64,000 bases of DNA. Source: Paracyclopina nana. Its lineage: Eukaryota; Arthropoda; Copepoda; Cyclopoida; Cyclopettidae. Position 1 is the first letter of the stretch; every line of letters begins with the position of its first letter. The notes beneath the pieces are model-generated. The model did not search any database, was not told where the DNA came from, and saw nothing but the letters and a program-made list of their open reading frames with translations. The stretch is from positions 4,464,001 through 4,528,000 of the forward strand of contig JAGUCH010000004.1 in the NCBI GenBank assembly GCA_019096065.1, read 5' to 3'. A program made the position numbers and the translations under genes. This document shows positions 34,527 to 44,176 of the stretch, in pieces.

Positions 34527-36015
34527 CCACACGCATGAGTCCAGCTCACGGAAATTGGAGAGTGAAAAATTAGCAAGGTGTTTCGGACTCTTACCCTTGG
34601 ATCGAAAACAGATCGTCCATGAATAGACTATGACAAATTAGCCTAGTGTTGACTAAACATTTCATCCCTGGATTGACTACTACTACGGACAGTCCCCAGA
34701 TGGATGAGACAGATCACCCTTGGATCAACTGTCAGAGCACACAGTCCTTGGATAGACCAGGACTGACAATTATTTGGTTATTCAAGAAAAATGAGCTGTA
34801 CTTGGATTGACAAGACAAATCGTCCTTGGATCGTCTATGAGAATATACAGTCCTTGGATAGAACAACAGTTTTTGTTGAATTCTAACATTGTACAGCTAG
34901 CTTTCAATCCAAGTACGATCTGTTTTTCGATGCAGGGACAGTCAGTTATGTCAGTATATCCAAGCACAGTTCATTCTAGTCGACCCAAATCCTGTTAAGT
35001 CATAGTAGTCAATCCAAGGACTATTCATTTCTTTGATCCACAAACTGTTTGTCTTCATAGTACATTCAAGGACAATCTGTCTTGTCGATCCAGGGACTAT
35101 GAGTTCTGTTAGTCTATCCAAGGGCAATCTGTTGCAGACTATCCAAGGACAGTATGTCCTAGTTGATCCAAGTATGGCCGCCTGGTGTTTCACACTAGGC
35201 AAGGCAAGGGCTCACTAGCATTACATGAGATGATTCCCATGTGTCGAGACAGCTGATCCAATTTTCATAACACCACACATACACTCGACAATGTCACAGT
35301 GTCACACTGGTCACAGAGTCCAACTTGCCATGGGGTCCCACTTGTCAGTGTTTCACAAAATGTGCTATCATCTCATGCTATGTCCCACAGGTCCTGGGTT
35401 CCAGCATCCCACTGCTCCTAGTGTTCCACTAGTCCCTGGGTCCCACAGGTCCCAGCATCTCGCTGGTCTAAGCGTCCCACTGGACCCATCATCCCACTGG
35501 TCCCAGCATCCCATTGGTCCCAGATCCCGGCCGTCCCACTGGTACTGGAATTTTTTACTATGAGCTATGAAGTGACTTTTTTGAAACTGTGTTAACAGAA
35601 AGTTAGCTAACATTGTTAAGTTAAAGAAAATAACAGAAAGTTAGGTAAGACCAGTGGGATGCCAGGACAAGTGGGACCCAGGGACCAGTGGGACCCTGGA
35701 CCCCTGAACCAAAAGGACCCCTGGACTAGTGAGACTCCTGGACCGGTAGGACCCCAGACCCCTGAACCAAAGGGAACCCGGGACTAGTGAGACCCCTGGA
35801 CCAGTGGGTTGCTCGGGACCAGTGAGACCCTGGGACCAATGGGACGCTGGGATTAGTGAGACCCTGGGACCAGTGAGATCCTGAGACCAGTAGGATGCTG
35901 TGAAGCATAAGACTCATCTTGCTGTAGCCCTCAGTGAGCCGCTGCCTTGTGCTAGAGTAACACACCTTGCCAATTTTTCACATTTTCCGTGAGCTCAACA
36001 CATGCATGTGGCCAC
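34527..36015. repeat. inner inverted-repeat unit containing two self-complementary minisatellites (array c and CCCACTGGTCCC array)
   Basis: The ends GGCCACACGCATGAGTCCAG / AGCTCACGGAAA (34527-34575) recur inverted at 35968-36015. Inside, 34590-34870 carries TTGGATCGAC units and 34900-35185 their reverse complement. Then 35290-35545 has CCCACTGGTCCCAG units, and 35655-35900 has GGGACCAGTGGGAC, again inverted. The open frames found here are products of the repeats. Confidence 0.65.
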
Positions 36016-36268
36016 TGTTTTTTCCCAAGAATTAAGGACTTGTAGTGATAAATTCATACATCTAAAGGCCTTGATTTTCCATGGATATTTTCACTTTTTT
36101 GGAAAGTTATGAAGAAAAAATGTTGCCAACAAGATGATAAGCTGTATGCTTCCCAAAATTGAAGTGGCAGAAATGATGAAGTAATCAGGATCTCCTTTTA
36201 TCTTGGGTCTCTTATGGGGCTCTCAAAATTAAGATTACTTTGCTGACCTACAAAAAAGTTCTCGTATA

Positions 36269-37185
36269 CAGCCACCCAAAGAAGTGATTAAGGGGCAAAA
36301 ATGACACTTATAAAAGATGTGGAGAATGCAAAATTAGGGCTCCACACAAAAATTCACTTCATTTGGCTAAGGCCTGCTGAAGATATTGCAAATTAACCAA
36401 AAACGCTCATAAACATGTACCCTTGAGAATCCAAATCGAGAAAAAAGTCATAAATAAAAGTTGTAGCCCTGGCAAAATGAGAGCCACACACACAAATTCA
36501 GCTCATTTCGTTAATTGGGAGCGGAGAAAAATGGAAGTCTGTCATTTGGCGGAAAATCAAAAATTGCCGCTAATACTTGATTGCTTGGAGTAAGCTTTAT
36601 TTTAAGCCCAGTTGCGGCGCTAGGGGGCGCTGCTAAAATTCGAACACCAAATTTTGGCGTATGAAGCGGGTTCATAGAAGTTTCCGCTTTTCTTGATTCT
36701 TTCATAAATAGTCAGAGTAATAAATGGTTACATTACAATCTTTCTAGCACCATTGAAGTAGATCAGACCCGAAAAAAGCAAAAAATCCAAAATATGGGAT
36801 CAAATTACCATAAAAAAGATTGCCATTCCCACTCACACAAATGCAGACAGACAATTATTCAGCCACTGCAGATAACTATAAGGAGTTATTTCTTTCCCTC
36901 TTGGCAAATTTCTTGCTGTGATATAATATTTTCAGGAATTCACTACAGAAAAAGTTCAAAATTGCAATTTAGGTTTAGTTTAGTACGTAACCTAATGGCT
37001 TTAAGAGCGCCAAGCATCTAACGCCATCTGTGGCAGTTTCGACAACTAAATCGGCGCAGTGCAAGCAATCAAGTATAAAGATCATGCGCTATGGGGAGAG
37101 GAATGCATGTGTCAAATTTCAGGTTGCCTGCTCAAAGTATATGCACAGGGCTCCCAAATAATCGTACTAGTTCCAATGTGGACAG
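36269..37185 (-). repeat. foldback element, right arm (interrupted by MITE; continues at 47990-48000)
   Basis: Complement of the left arm, beginning CAGCCACCCAAAGAAGTGAT. Without the 502-bp MITE and the BEL element it is about 425 bp, matching the left arm's length. Its end GGACAGCTCC is completed after the BEL element. Confidence 0.8.
36574..37075. mobile_element. 502-bp MITE with perfect 14-bp terminal inverted repeats
   Basis: Ends TACTTGATTGCTTG and CAAGCAATCAAGTA. No coding frame of note. Contains GCGCTAGGGGGCGCTGC and CGCCATCTGTGGCAG. The undisturbed left arm has GCCGCTAATAAAGATC at the matching place, so the insertion boundaries are defined to within a couple of bases. If the terminal TA is target sequence, the duplication would be TA (Tc1/mariner-like), but an extra TA makes this ambiguous. 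Confidence 0.75.
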
Positions 37186-37509
37186 TGTGAAGATACGGTA
37201 CTGGAGTTGCGACGCGCCGACAACAACAAGCTGAGACTGTCCGCGGAAAATAGCTGTCAAACCGTCACGATTTTCCCGCTTATTTCTTATCAGTTACATT
37301 CTAGATTTCATACGATCGACAATAAAAAGTCTTTTACTTGTGATCTCTAGAGTTTGACCATTTTTATTCAGTGCGATTACACCTAGCTTCAGCGATATTC
37401 AAGGACACTTTCATCACTGCCTTCCACTGGTTTTGGATCGCACGATTTTCGATTGATTCACCGAGGCCGCGGGCTTCAGGATTCTGATTTCTTCGTGACT
37501 ACTCGAACA
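37186..37509 (+). repeat. 5' LTR of BEL/Pao element
   Basis: TGTGAAGATACGG ... CTCGAACA. Contains AATAAA at 37321-37326, a likely poly(A) signal. Identical base for base to the 3' LTR by eye. Confidence 0.95.
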
Positions 37510-37521
37510 TGGCGCCCAACG
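37510..37521 (+). other. primer-binding site
   Basis: TGGCGCCCAACG directly after the 5' LTR. The TGG start and sequence resemble the complement of a tRNA-Lys 3' end; the exact tRNA was not tested. Confidence 0.7.
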
Positions 37522-37672
37522 GGTAAATTCACGCAGAGGAGAGACAAAGAGAGCACCAACAAGCAAGTCGGGGAGACTCGCCCCGATTGGGGGACCTGGA
37601 AAAGAACTTGAAATACACATTAAAACAAAAGTTGCTTACATTAGTCAGAGGGCCGCGGTAGCCTGAGGCTAG

Positions 37673-40600
37673 ATGTCTGGCAGGAAAGAGGAGCGGCCTA
37701 AAAGAGTAAGAAAACCACCAGGTTGGCTGCAAGGGTACTCCGTCGGTAGCAAAAGAACATTGGGACGGGGGACGACCTACAGACAGAAGTCACCAAAGAG
37801 GCCGGACAAAAGGTGGGGCTTCAACGACACCACTATCAATAGCTCTAGAGTAGAGATTAGGGAGGATCTCAACAGGTTCAGGGAGGACTCAGAAGAGTCC
37901 ACAGGGAGCATCAGAATTCTCGGAGACATGGCAGCAAATAACACGATCGACATGGAGGCAGCCATAAAAGAACTAGTCAAGGTCTCGCCGGCGACACTGG
38001 TGGAGAGATGGAAGATTGATGCGGCAGAGCATTACTCGAACCTGGAAGCAATAAAGAAAGAGATCAGTACAGACAAACCCGCAAGGAAACTGAAAATGAT
38101 AGCGAGACGAGCACAGACATTGAAAATGGACATTGCAACTGAAGCAGCAAGGCTGCTGGAGGGAATAAAAGGGGAAGACGCGCAAATGATCGCAAAATTC
38201 AAAGCGGAAAGCGTCGAACCTCTAATGAAAGAGGCAAATGCAGTGGAATACCTCGCGGAAAAGAACCAGAAGAAGAAGGAACAAAAGGAATTTGAGGAAA
38301 TGCTGAAAGAAGAAGAACAAGCCAACCAGGCTGGTGACGTCACTATGGCAGACGCGGAAAATAAGGAGGAAGGCCAAACTGATAACGAGGACGAAGAGGA
38401 CTTCCTGGTTGATTGGGTCACAGAGCATTACGAAATGACGGAAAAGATAAATGAAGCCGCGATGAAAGTCAGAACAGCCGGAAAACAAGAGTACGAGGCC
38501 TTGGTAGCCTCGGCTCAAGGCTGGGAGGAAAGAAGAAAGGAGGCAGAAAAACAACTACGAGAGCTGAAAAGTCAGGGCGAAGAGGTTGATCTACAAGCAG
38601 TTGTCATGGAAAAAAGACAGGCTGCAAACAACCTAGACTTCATAAAAAACCCTGGCGCAAGGGCGGTAGGGCGAGGACGAGGAAAAGGACCTCAAACAAA
38701 ATTCAAGTTCCCAGGGAATCCGGGATTTTCTACGCCCAACCCAATAAGTGGTGATTTGGAAACTCCAAGGTTCAACGATACATCAAGGCTACCAGGAACG
38801 ACGACGTGGCAATTGTCAGGAAATATGTCAAGGACGGACTACAACGAAAAACTCACGTTAGAGGAGACGTACCTTGCAAAAGACACGGTGCTAGACGACT
38901 GGGGAGACTATGTCTCTGGGGAGGTCGATTGGAGTGACCTCTATAATGGCACAAATCTGAAACAGTACTACAACGTCGCTGCAGCACCTGACACAGTCAG
39001 AGACAACATAAAAGGATACTTTGACGGAGAGGATCCAGCGAAATACAGAGCCTTCAAAGAGCTAATCCACGCAAAAATTATCAAGAAGAAAAACTTGGAC
39101 TGGTTCGACAAGATGGCTACCCTGAAAGCTTGGACAGGGGGACAAGCTTACAGAAAGATTGGACGCTACGACTGCAGCAGGCTAGGCTTAGTGAAAGCAT
39201 TGAAGGCCCTGGACGCGCAGTACGGTAGCAACCACGGCGAAGCAGCAGAGCAACTCTCTAAACAAATGCTATACATGGCAAAAATGGCACCAGTGGATGT
39301 GAGAGCGCCAAACACAATCGGAGACATGGTCAACATCCTAGAAGAAATGGTGGACCTAAATGTGCGGTCCGGAAAGGATCCAAAAGATGGCGAGGACCAT
39401 TTGTTGGGGATGATCAAAATGACTCCGGAAACCAAAATGGATTACCAATCTTTCAAAGTCGCAAAATTCCAGTCGAAGAACTCATTGAGGCTCTTCTTCA
39501 CGTGGGCCAGAGAAAGAACCCAGGAGGGAATTAGCGAACTCAAAGCAAAAAACACAAGAGATGCTTTAAGGAGCAAACTACTCTCGGAAAGCAGCTATGA
39601 CAACTACAAAAGAAACAGAGGAAACCAAAAGTTCAAGTTTTACACAAGAAAGGGCAGAGAGGTAGTCATGGCCCTTGAGGACGACAGCTACTCGGAAGAG
39701 ACTGAGTCTGAGGACGACGACGACGGGGTGTTCTTGGGGGCACACAAGCAAAAAGACCCATGTGTGGTATGTGGAACAAATGACCACAAAGCACTCAAAT
39801 GCGAAAACTGGGAAAAGTACACAATTCCTGAAATAAAAAAGAAACTGGAGTCGGCTGGAATTTGCTTCAAATGCCTCAGGGGAAAACACCCAACAGAAAG
39901 ATGCAAGGCTAGAGAAAACTGCATCAAGTGCGGAGCTGAAGATCACCACTCTAAGCTACACATAAACTTGAACAGACGAGCATCAGAAGGAGACGCGGTA
40001 ACAGCAGCATTGTTGGCCAGCATCGAACAAAGACTCGCTAGGTTACCAGCGCTTGAGAAAAAACTGGACCAATTGTCAAAGGAGGCTGTGGCATTTACGG
40101 GAGGGGACCATGGAAGTCCCCACCACAAAGCACAGGTAGTTGACCACGGAAGTCAACACCAAGAAGAAAGCCCAGACGTCATAGCACTCACAGCTAGTGA
40201 CGCAAAATCGTGGAGAACACTGCCAATAGAGATAGCAGCAACGAGCGACTTCGAAGAGTTCATTCCAATCAACATGGTACTAGATGAAGGATCAAGCCTC
40301 ACAATAATAGACCCAAAACTTAAGGATGATTTGGCATTGGGAGGAAGAGAAGAGATCCTGAAAGTACATGTGGTGGGAGACGGCGAAGTCATCAAAAGAA
40401 AATCGCATCTCACTGAGGTGTTCGTTCGAGCTAAAGGGGGAAAAAGGTGGTTCAAACTGAAAGCAAAGACCTTTGGCTTACCTGCAGCAATCGAGCCAGT
40501 TGACCCAAATGAAATTGGCGCTCACTATCCAGAAGTCAAAAAGATCAAGTTCCCGGTGCCGGTAGAAGGACCAGTGAGAATGCTGCTCGGATTTGACAAT

Positions 40601-43600
40601 TTGCATCTCATGAGAAGTCTCCAAGACATATACGTCCAAAATGGACCACTGGTGCGTAAGACACCACTGGGTTGGACAATGTTATACCACCCAAGGACCG
40701 GAGGACACGAGGTTGCGATGATGGTCAGCGATTGGAGCCAATACAATGCGGGATGCGCCCTGAAAGACAGTGAATTGCAGTTCATGCTGGATAGAAGCAA
40801 TGGAATCGAAGCATTGGGAATAGATCGGGACGAACAGAGATCAAAAAGACTAACTCTAGCTGACGAAACAGCGCTGAAAAAGATGCAAGAATCGATTCAC
40901 CAGGATGAAGACGGCCACTATGTGGTGGACATCATGTGGATTGAAGACCCGCCTAAACTACCAGAAAATTGGGAAAAGGCGAAACGCATACAAGCCGGCA
41001 TAGATATGACGCATAAGGCAGATAAGGAGGTCTGCCAAGCTGTCAAAAATACAATGGATGATTACGAGAAGAAAGGAATCATAGAGAAGGTGCCAATCGA
41101 AGAAATGAAAAAAGGCTTTTGGCTAACTTTCTTCTGCGTGGCGAAAAGAGCGAGCCTAACAACAAAGTTTAGATTCGTCTACAATGCAGCTCAGAAGTTT
41201 GATGGAGTAAGCATTAATGACTGCCAGTACACTGGACCTAATTTCCTTGAAGACATCTTCGATGTCCTCGTCAAGTTCAGGTTCGGGGACGTGGCAGTTG
41301 CAGCGGACATCGAAAAAATGTACTTGATGATTGGAGTGCCACCAAAGGATAGAAAGTACTTGAGAATCTGGGTGTTCGGAGAAGCATATCAGTTCAAAAG
41401 ATGGCCATTCGGACTGCGAGCAGCGCCAAGTGTTGCGAACTTCGTGGTGAAGCACCACTTGAACAAATATGGCTCGAAAGAGCTAAAAGAGCACATCCAA
41501 ATATATATGGACGACATGATTATTGCCATGCCAGACGTGGAGACCGCAAGAAGAGTAACAAATGAAGCAGCAGAACTATTGAGTAGGTGCGGTATGAACC
41601 TGCGAAAGTTCGTGGCAAACAACATGGAAGCATTAAAGGACATACCTGCAGAATATCATGCGAGTACATTGACACTCGAAGGAAGTGACGGAGGACAAGT
41701 GTTACATTCCACCCTTGGCATAAGCTGGAATACGAACACAGACGAACTGGGATACAAGTTCGTCAAGCCAGACTTGCAAAAGATAACGAAAAGGACAATA
41801 CTAGCAGAACTCCACAAGGTCTTCGATCCGCTGGGGATACTGGCACCATTCATGATACACGGACGTGAAAGCTTCCAGTGGGTGTGCATGGCTGAAAAAG
41901 AGATTAAAATCAAATGGGACACAGATCTCACGAAACTCGACAACGACTTGGTCAAGAAAGCGTTAAAGAGATTCGAAAAATGGGTGGGACAGTTAGAAGA
42001 GGCGTCCAAGGTTAGCTACCCACGGAAGGTAGCAACCACAGCCAAGAACTGTGAAATCCACATGTGCAGCGACGGCTCAGACATAGCTTTTGGGTGCACA
42101 GTGAGCGTACAAAATGAACAGGGGGACATTAACCTGTTGACCACCAAAGCAAAGCTCCAGAAGCCAAAAAAGCACACAATACCAAAGGTCGAACTTGCTG
42201 GAGCACTAATGTCAGCAAGACTCTCTAATCGACTACGAGAGATGTTCCAGATCAAGAGAGAACAGATACATTACTGGGTGGATAACAAACCGGTGATCTG
42301 TTGGATTAGAAAGCCTGGAGTTGAAAGAGAGGTCTTCATCAGGAATCGAACGATCGAAATAAGTGACACCACGGAGCTCAGTCAATGGAACTACATCAAT
42401 ACCTTGGACAATCCAAGTGATCTGCCAAGTAGAGGATGCACAATCCAGGACTTGATACAAGACACGAAGTACTGGAAAGGACCTGAATTTTGGAAGGAAG
42501 ACAAGGCAGACTGGCCGAAATACGAGCTAGAAGTTACAGAAAATGAGCTCGCAGGCACAATCGACAAAATATTCTTAACGGGCCTCGGACGCGACGTAAG
42601 AATTAAGTGTGACCAGGTGGCAGAAATCAAAGATCACCAGGTCAAACTAGACAATGACACTGGCCTGGCCATATCCAGACAAACATTCAGGAGAATGCAA
42701 AAACTGAAGCTCAAGGAGAACACATACAGGTGGTCAATCCTGGTAAGGGGACTAACAAGAGTAAAAAACTTACCTGAAGTAGAGGACGTCCTTCCACTGG
42801 AGCTGATGGCGGAGACAATCACGGAGCTGATCATCCTTGGCCAATGGACGACGCTACAATCTGAAATTACATATTTTGAGAAGAATGGCGTGTGGCAGTC
42901 AAAGGAAATTAGAAAATACAGCCCCGTATTCGATGACGATGGAGTAATGAGAGTGTTCTCGAGGAACATAAAACAAAAAGATATACCTCAAAGCAGAGTC
43001 TTCCCAATCTGGATGACGACGTCGTGGGTGTTCACTCTGATTGTCTGGCAAATACATGTCAATGAGGGCCACTTGGCGATCGACCCATTGTGGCTAAAGT
43101 TAACAGAAAAGTTTGGGGGACCAAACGTGAGGAAGATGGCAAGAAGAATATCGACGCAGTGCCCGAGGTGCACTAGATGGAGATCAAAACTGCTGACTCA
43201 ACTGATGGGACCAGCACCAGACTTAGAGTTGGAGAACATCAAGCCGTGCAACAAAATTGCGATGGACTTCACCGGACACTACATGGTAGAACTGAAAGAA
43301 CAAAAGTTCAAGGCCTACATATTGGTAACGGTGTGTGTGCAAACCAAGGTGGTGACGTTGGAGGCAACTTTGGGTCGAAGCACAGAGTCGTTGATCATGG
43401 CAATACAACGAATGACAGCAAGGAGAGGACAGATCTCAGTCATGTACAGTGACAACGAAGGATCATTCGAAAAACTCGGAGTGACAGTCAACAGGCTACC
43501 TGAAAAGAAAAAACACGAGGACAGCCACATAGACTGGGCAAAGTTGAAACTCACAGTGGGTAGTAAGGTGAGAGAGTGGTACTTCAATCCGCCAAGAGAT

Positions 43601-44176
43601 CACGAGGCAAATGGACTTGTGGAGAGCCATGTCAAGCTTGTTAAACGGGCCATGGAAGCCTGTGAACATGGGACATACGACTTTGAGACATTCAGAACAA
43701 TGGTGTCGATGGCGGAAGACAGGTTGAACAACAAACCACTGGCAATCCTGAAAGACAAGGAAGGTTATAAAGTGATCACGCCAAATCACCTCGTCACAGG
43801 AAGGACGGGCGAGGCAGCCTTCGTGGAACTAGGCACAAAGTTCTCTGAAAAAATAAAAAAATTGGCTGAACACATAACGAAAATGAACAAGACATGGATG
43901 GATTATTACCTCCAAACATTGAATGTTAGGGAGAAGTGGACACAATCAAAGGTGAACTTGAGAGTCGGAGACAGAGTTGTAGTAGCTACAGAAGAGCTTA
44001 AACAACATAGACCACGATGGTCAGTCGGAACTGTGGAAAAAGTGCTATTAGGTGAAGACGGTAAAGTAAGATCTGCTATGGTGAGATGTCATAAAGGAGG
44101 ACTCTTAGAGCGAGGCATACGGCAACTAGCCATGTGCCAAAACATGCCACTGATCAACGATGATGACCAAGAATAA
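37673..44176 (+). CDS. BEL/Pao Gag-Pol polyprotein
   Basis: 2167 residues in one open frame, no stop or frameshift. The N-terminus is basic (RPKRVRKPPGWL), then a long charged coiled-coil Gag region (~100-330). Three zinc knuckles follow at ~697-775: CVVCGTNDHKALKC, CFKCLRGKHPTERC and CIKCGAEDHHSKLH (last position His). The protease active site is LDEGSS at 870-875, with Glu where Thr or Ser is usual. Reverse transcriptase has YMDD at 1278-1281. RNase H begins around CSDGSD (Asp1467), with KVELAGA and WVDNKP. Integrase has an HHCC zinc site (HVNEGH at 1795, CPRC) and D1865, D1927, E1984. It ends in a C-terminal BEL-type region. All catalytic positions appear intact, so the element may be autonomous. 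Confidence 0.93.
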   Translation: MSGRKEERPKRVRKPPGWLQGYSVGSKRTLGRGTTYRQKSPKRPDKRWGFNDTTINSSRVEIREDLNRFREDSEESTGSIRILGDMAANNTIDMEAAIKELVKVSPATLVERWKIDAAEHYSNLEAIKKEISTDKPARKLKMIARRAQTLKMDIATEAARLLEGIKGEDAQMIAKFKAESVEPLMKEANAVEYLAEKNQKKKEQKEFEEMLKEEEQANQAGDVTMADAENKEEGQTDNEDEEDFLVDWVTEHYEMTEKINEAAMKVRTAGKQEYEALVASAQGWEERRKEAEKQLRELKSQGEEVDLQAVVMEKRQAANNLDFIKNPGARAVGRGRGKGPQTKFKFPGNPGFSTPNPISGDLETPRFNDTSRLPGTTTWQLSGNMSRTDYNEKLTLEETYLAKDTVLDDWGDYVSGEVDWSDLYNGTNLKQYYNVAAAPDTVRDNIKGYFDGEDPAKYRAFKELIHAKIIKKKNLDWFDKMATLKAWTGGQAYRKIGRYDCSRLGLVKALKALDAQYGSNHGEAAEQLSKQMLYMAKMAPVDVRAPNTIGDMVNILEEMVDLNVRSGKDPKDGEDHLLGMIKMTPETKMDYQSFKVAKFQSKNSLRLFFTWARERTQEGISELKAKNTRDALRSKLLSESSYDNYKRNRGNQKFKFYTRKGREVVMALEDDSYSEETESEDDDDGVFLGAHKQKDPCVVCGTNDHKALKCENWEKYTIPEIKKKLESAGICFKCLRGKHPTERCKARENCIKCGAEDHHSKLHINLNRRASEGDAVTAALLASIEQRLARLPALEKKLDQLSKEAVAFTGGDHGSPHHKAQVVDHGSQHQEESPDVIALTASDAKSWRTLPIEIAATSDFEEFIPINMVLDEGSSLTIIDPKLKDDLALGGREEILKVHVVGDGEVIKRKSHLTEVFVRAKGGKRWFKLKAKTFGLPAAIEPVDPNEIGAHYPEVKKIKFPVPVEGPVRMLLGFDNLHLMRSLQDIYVQNGPLVRKTPLGWTMLYHPRTGGHEVAMMVSDWSQYNAGCALKDSELQFMLDRSNGIEALGIDRDEQRSKRLTLADETALKKMQESIHQDEDGHYVVDIMWIEDPPKLPENWEKAKRIQAGIDMTHKADKEVCQAVKNTMDDYEKKGIIEKVPIEEMKKGFWLTFFCVAKRASLTTKFRFVYNAAQKFDGVSINDCQYTGPNFLEDIFDVLVKFRFGDVAVAADIEKMYLMIGVPPKDRKYLRIWVFGEAYQFKRWPFGLRAAPSVANFVVKHHLNKYGSKELKEHIQIYMDDMIIAMPDVETARRVTNEAAELLSRCGMNLRKFVANNMEALKDIPAEYHASTLTLEGSDGGQVLHSTLGISWNTNTDELGYKFVKPDLQKITKRTILAELHKVFDPLGILAPFMIHGRESFQWVCMAEKEIKIKWDTDLTKLDNDLVKKALKRFEKWVGQLEEASKVSYPRKVATTAKNCEIHMCSDGSDIAFGCTVSVQNEQGDINLLTTKAKLQKPKKHTIPKVELAGALMSARLSNRLREMFQIKREQIHYWVDNKPVICWIRKPGVEREVFIRNRTIEISDTTELSQWNYINTLDNPSDLPSRGCTIQDLIQDTKYWKGPEFWKEDKADWPKYELEVTENELAGTIDKIFLTGLGRDVRIKCDQVAEIKDHQVKLDNDTGLAISRQTFRRMQKLKLKENTYRWSILVRGLTRVKNLPEVEDVLPLELMAETITELIILGQWTTLQSEITYFEKNGVWQSKEIRKYSPVFDDDGVMRVFSRNIKQKDIPQSRVFPIWMTTSWVFTLIVWQIHVNEGHLAIDPLWLKLTEKFGGPNVRKMARRISTQCPRCTRWRSKLLTQLMGPAPDLELENIKPCNKIAMDFTGHYMVELKEQKFKAYILVTVCVQTKVVTLEATLGRSTESLIMAIQRMTARRGQISVMYSDNEGSFEKLGVTVNRLPEKKKHEDSHIDWAKLKLTVGSKVREWYFNPPRDHEANGLVESHVKLVKRAMEACEHGTYDFETFRTMVSMAEDRLNNKPLAILKDKEGYKVITPNHLVTGRTGEAAFVELGTKFSEKIKKLAEHITKMNKTWMDYYLQTLNVREKWTQSKVNLRVGDRVVVATEELKQHRPRWSVGTVEKVLLGEDGKVRSAMVRCHKGGLLERGIRQLAMCQNMPLINDDDQE

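Noticed and set aside
35291-35965. Open frames rich in SVPLVPGSH / GSHWS
   Set aside because: By-products of the CCCACTGGTCCC minisatellite in both orientations.
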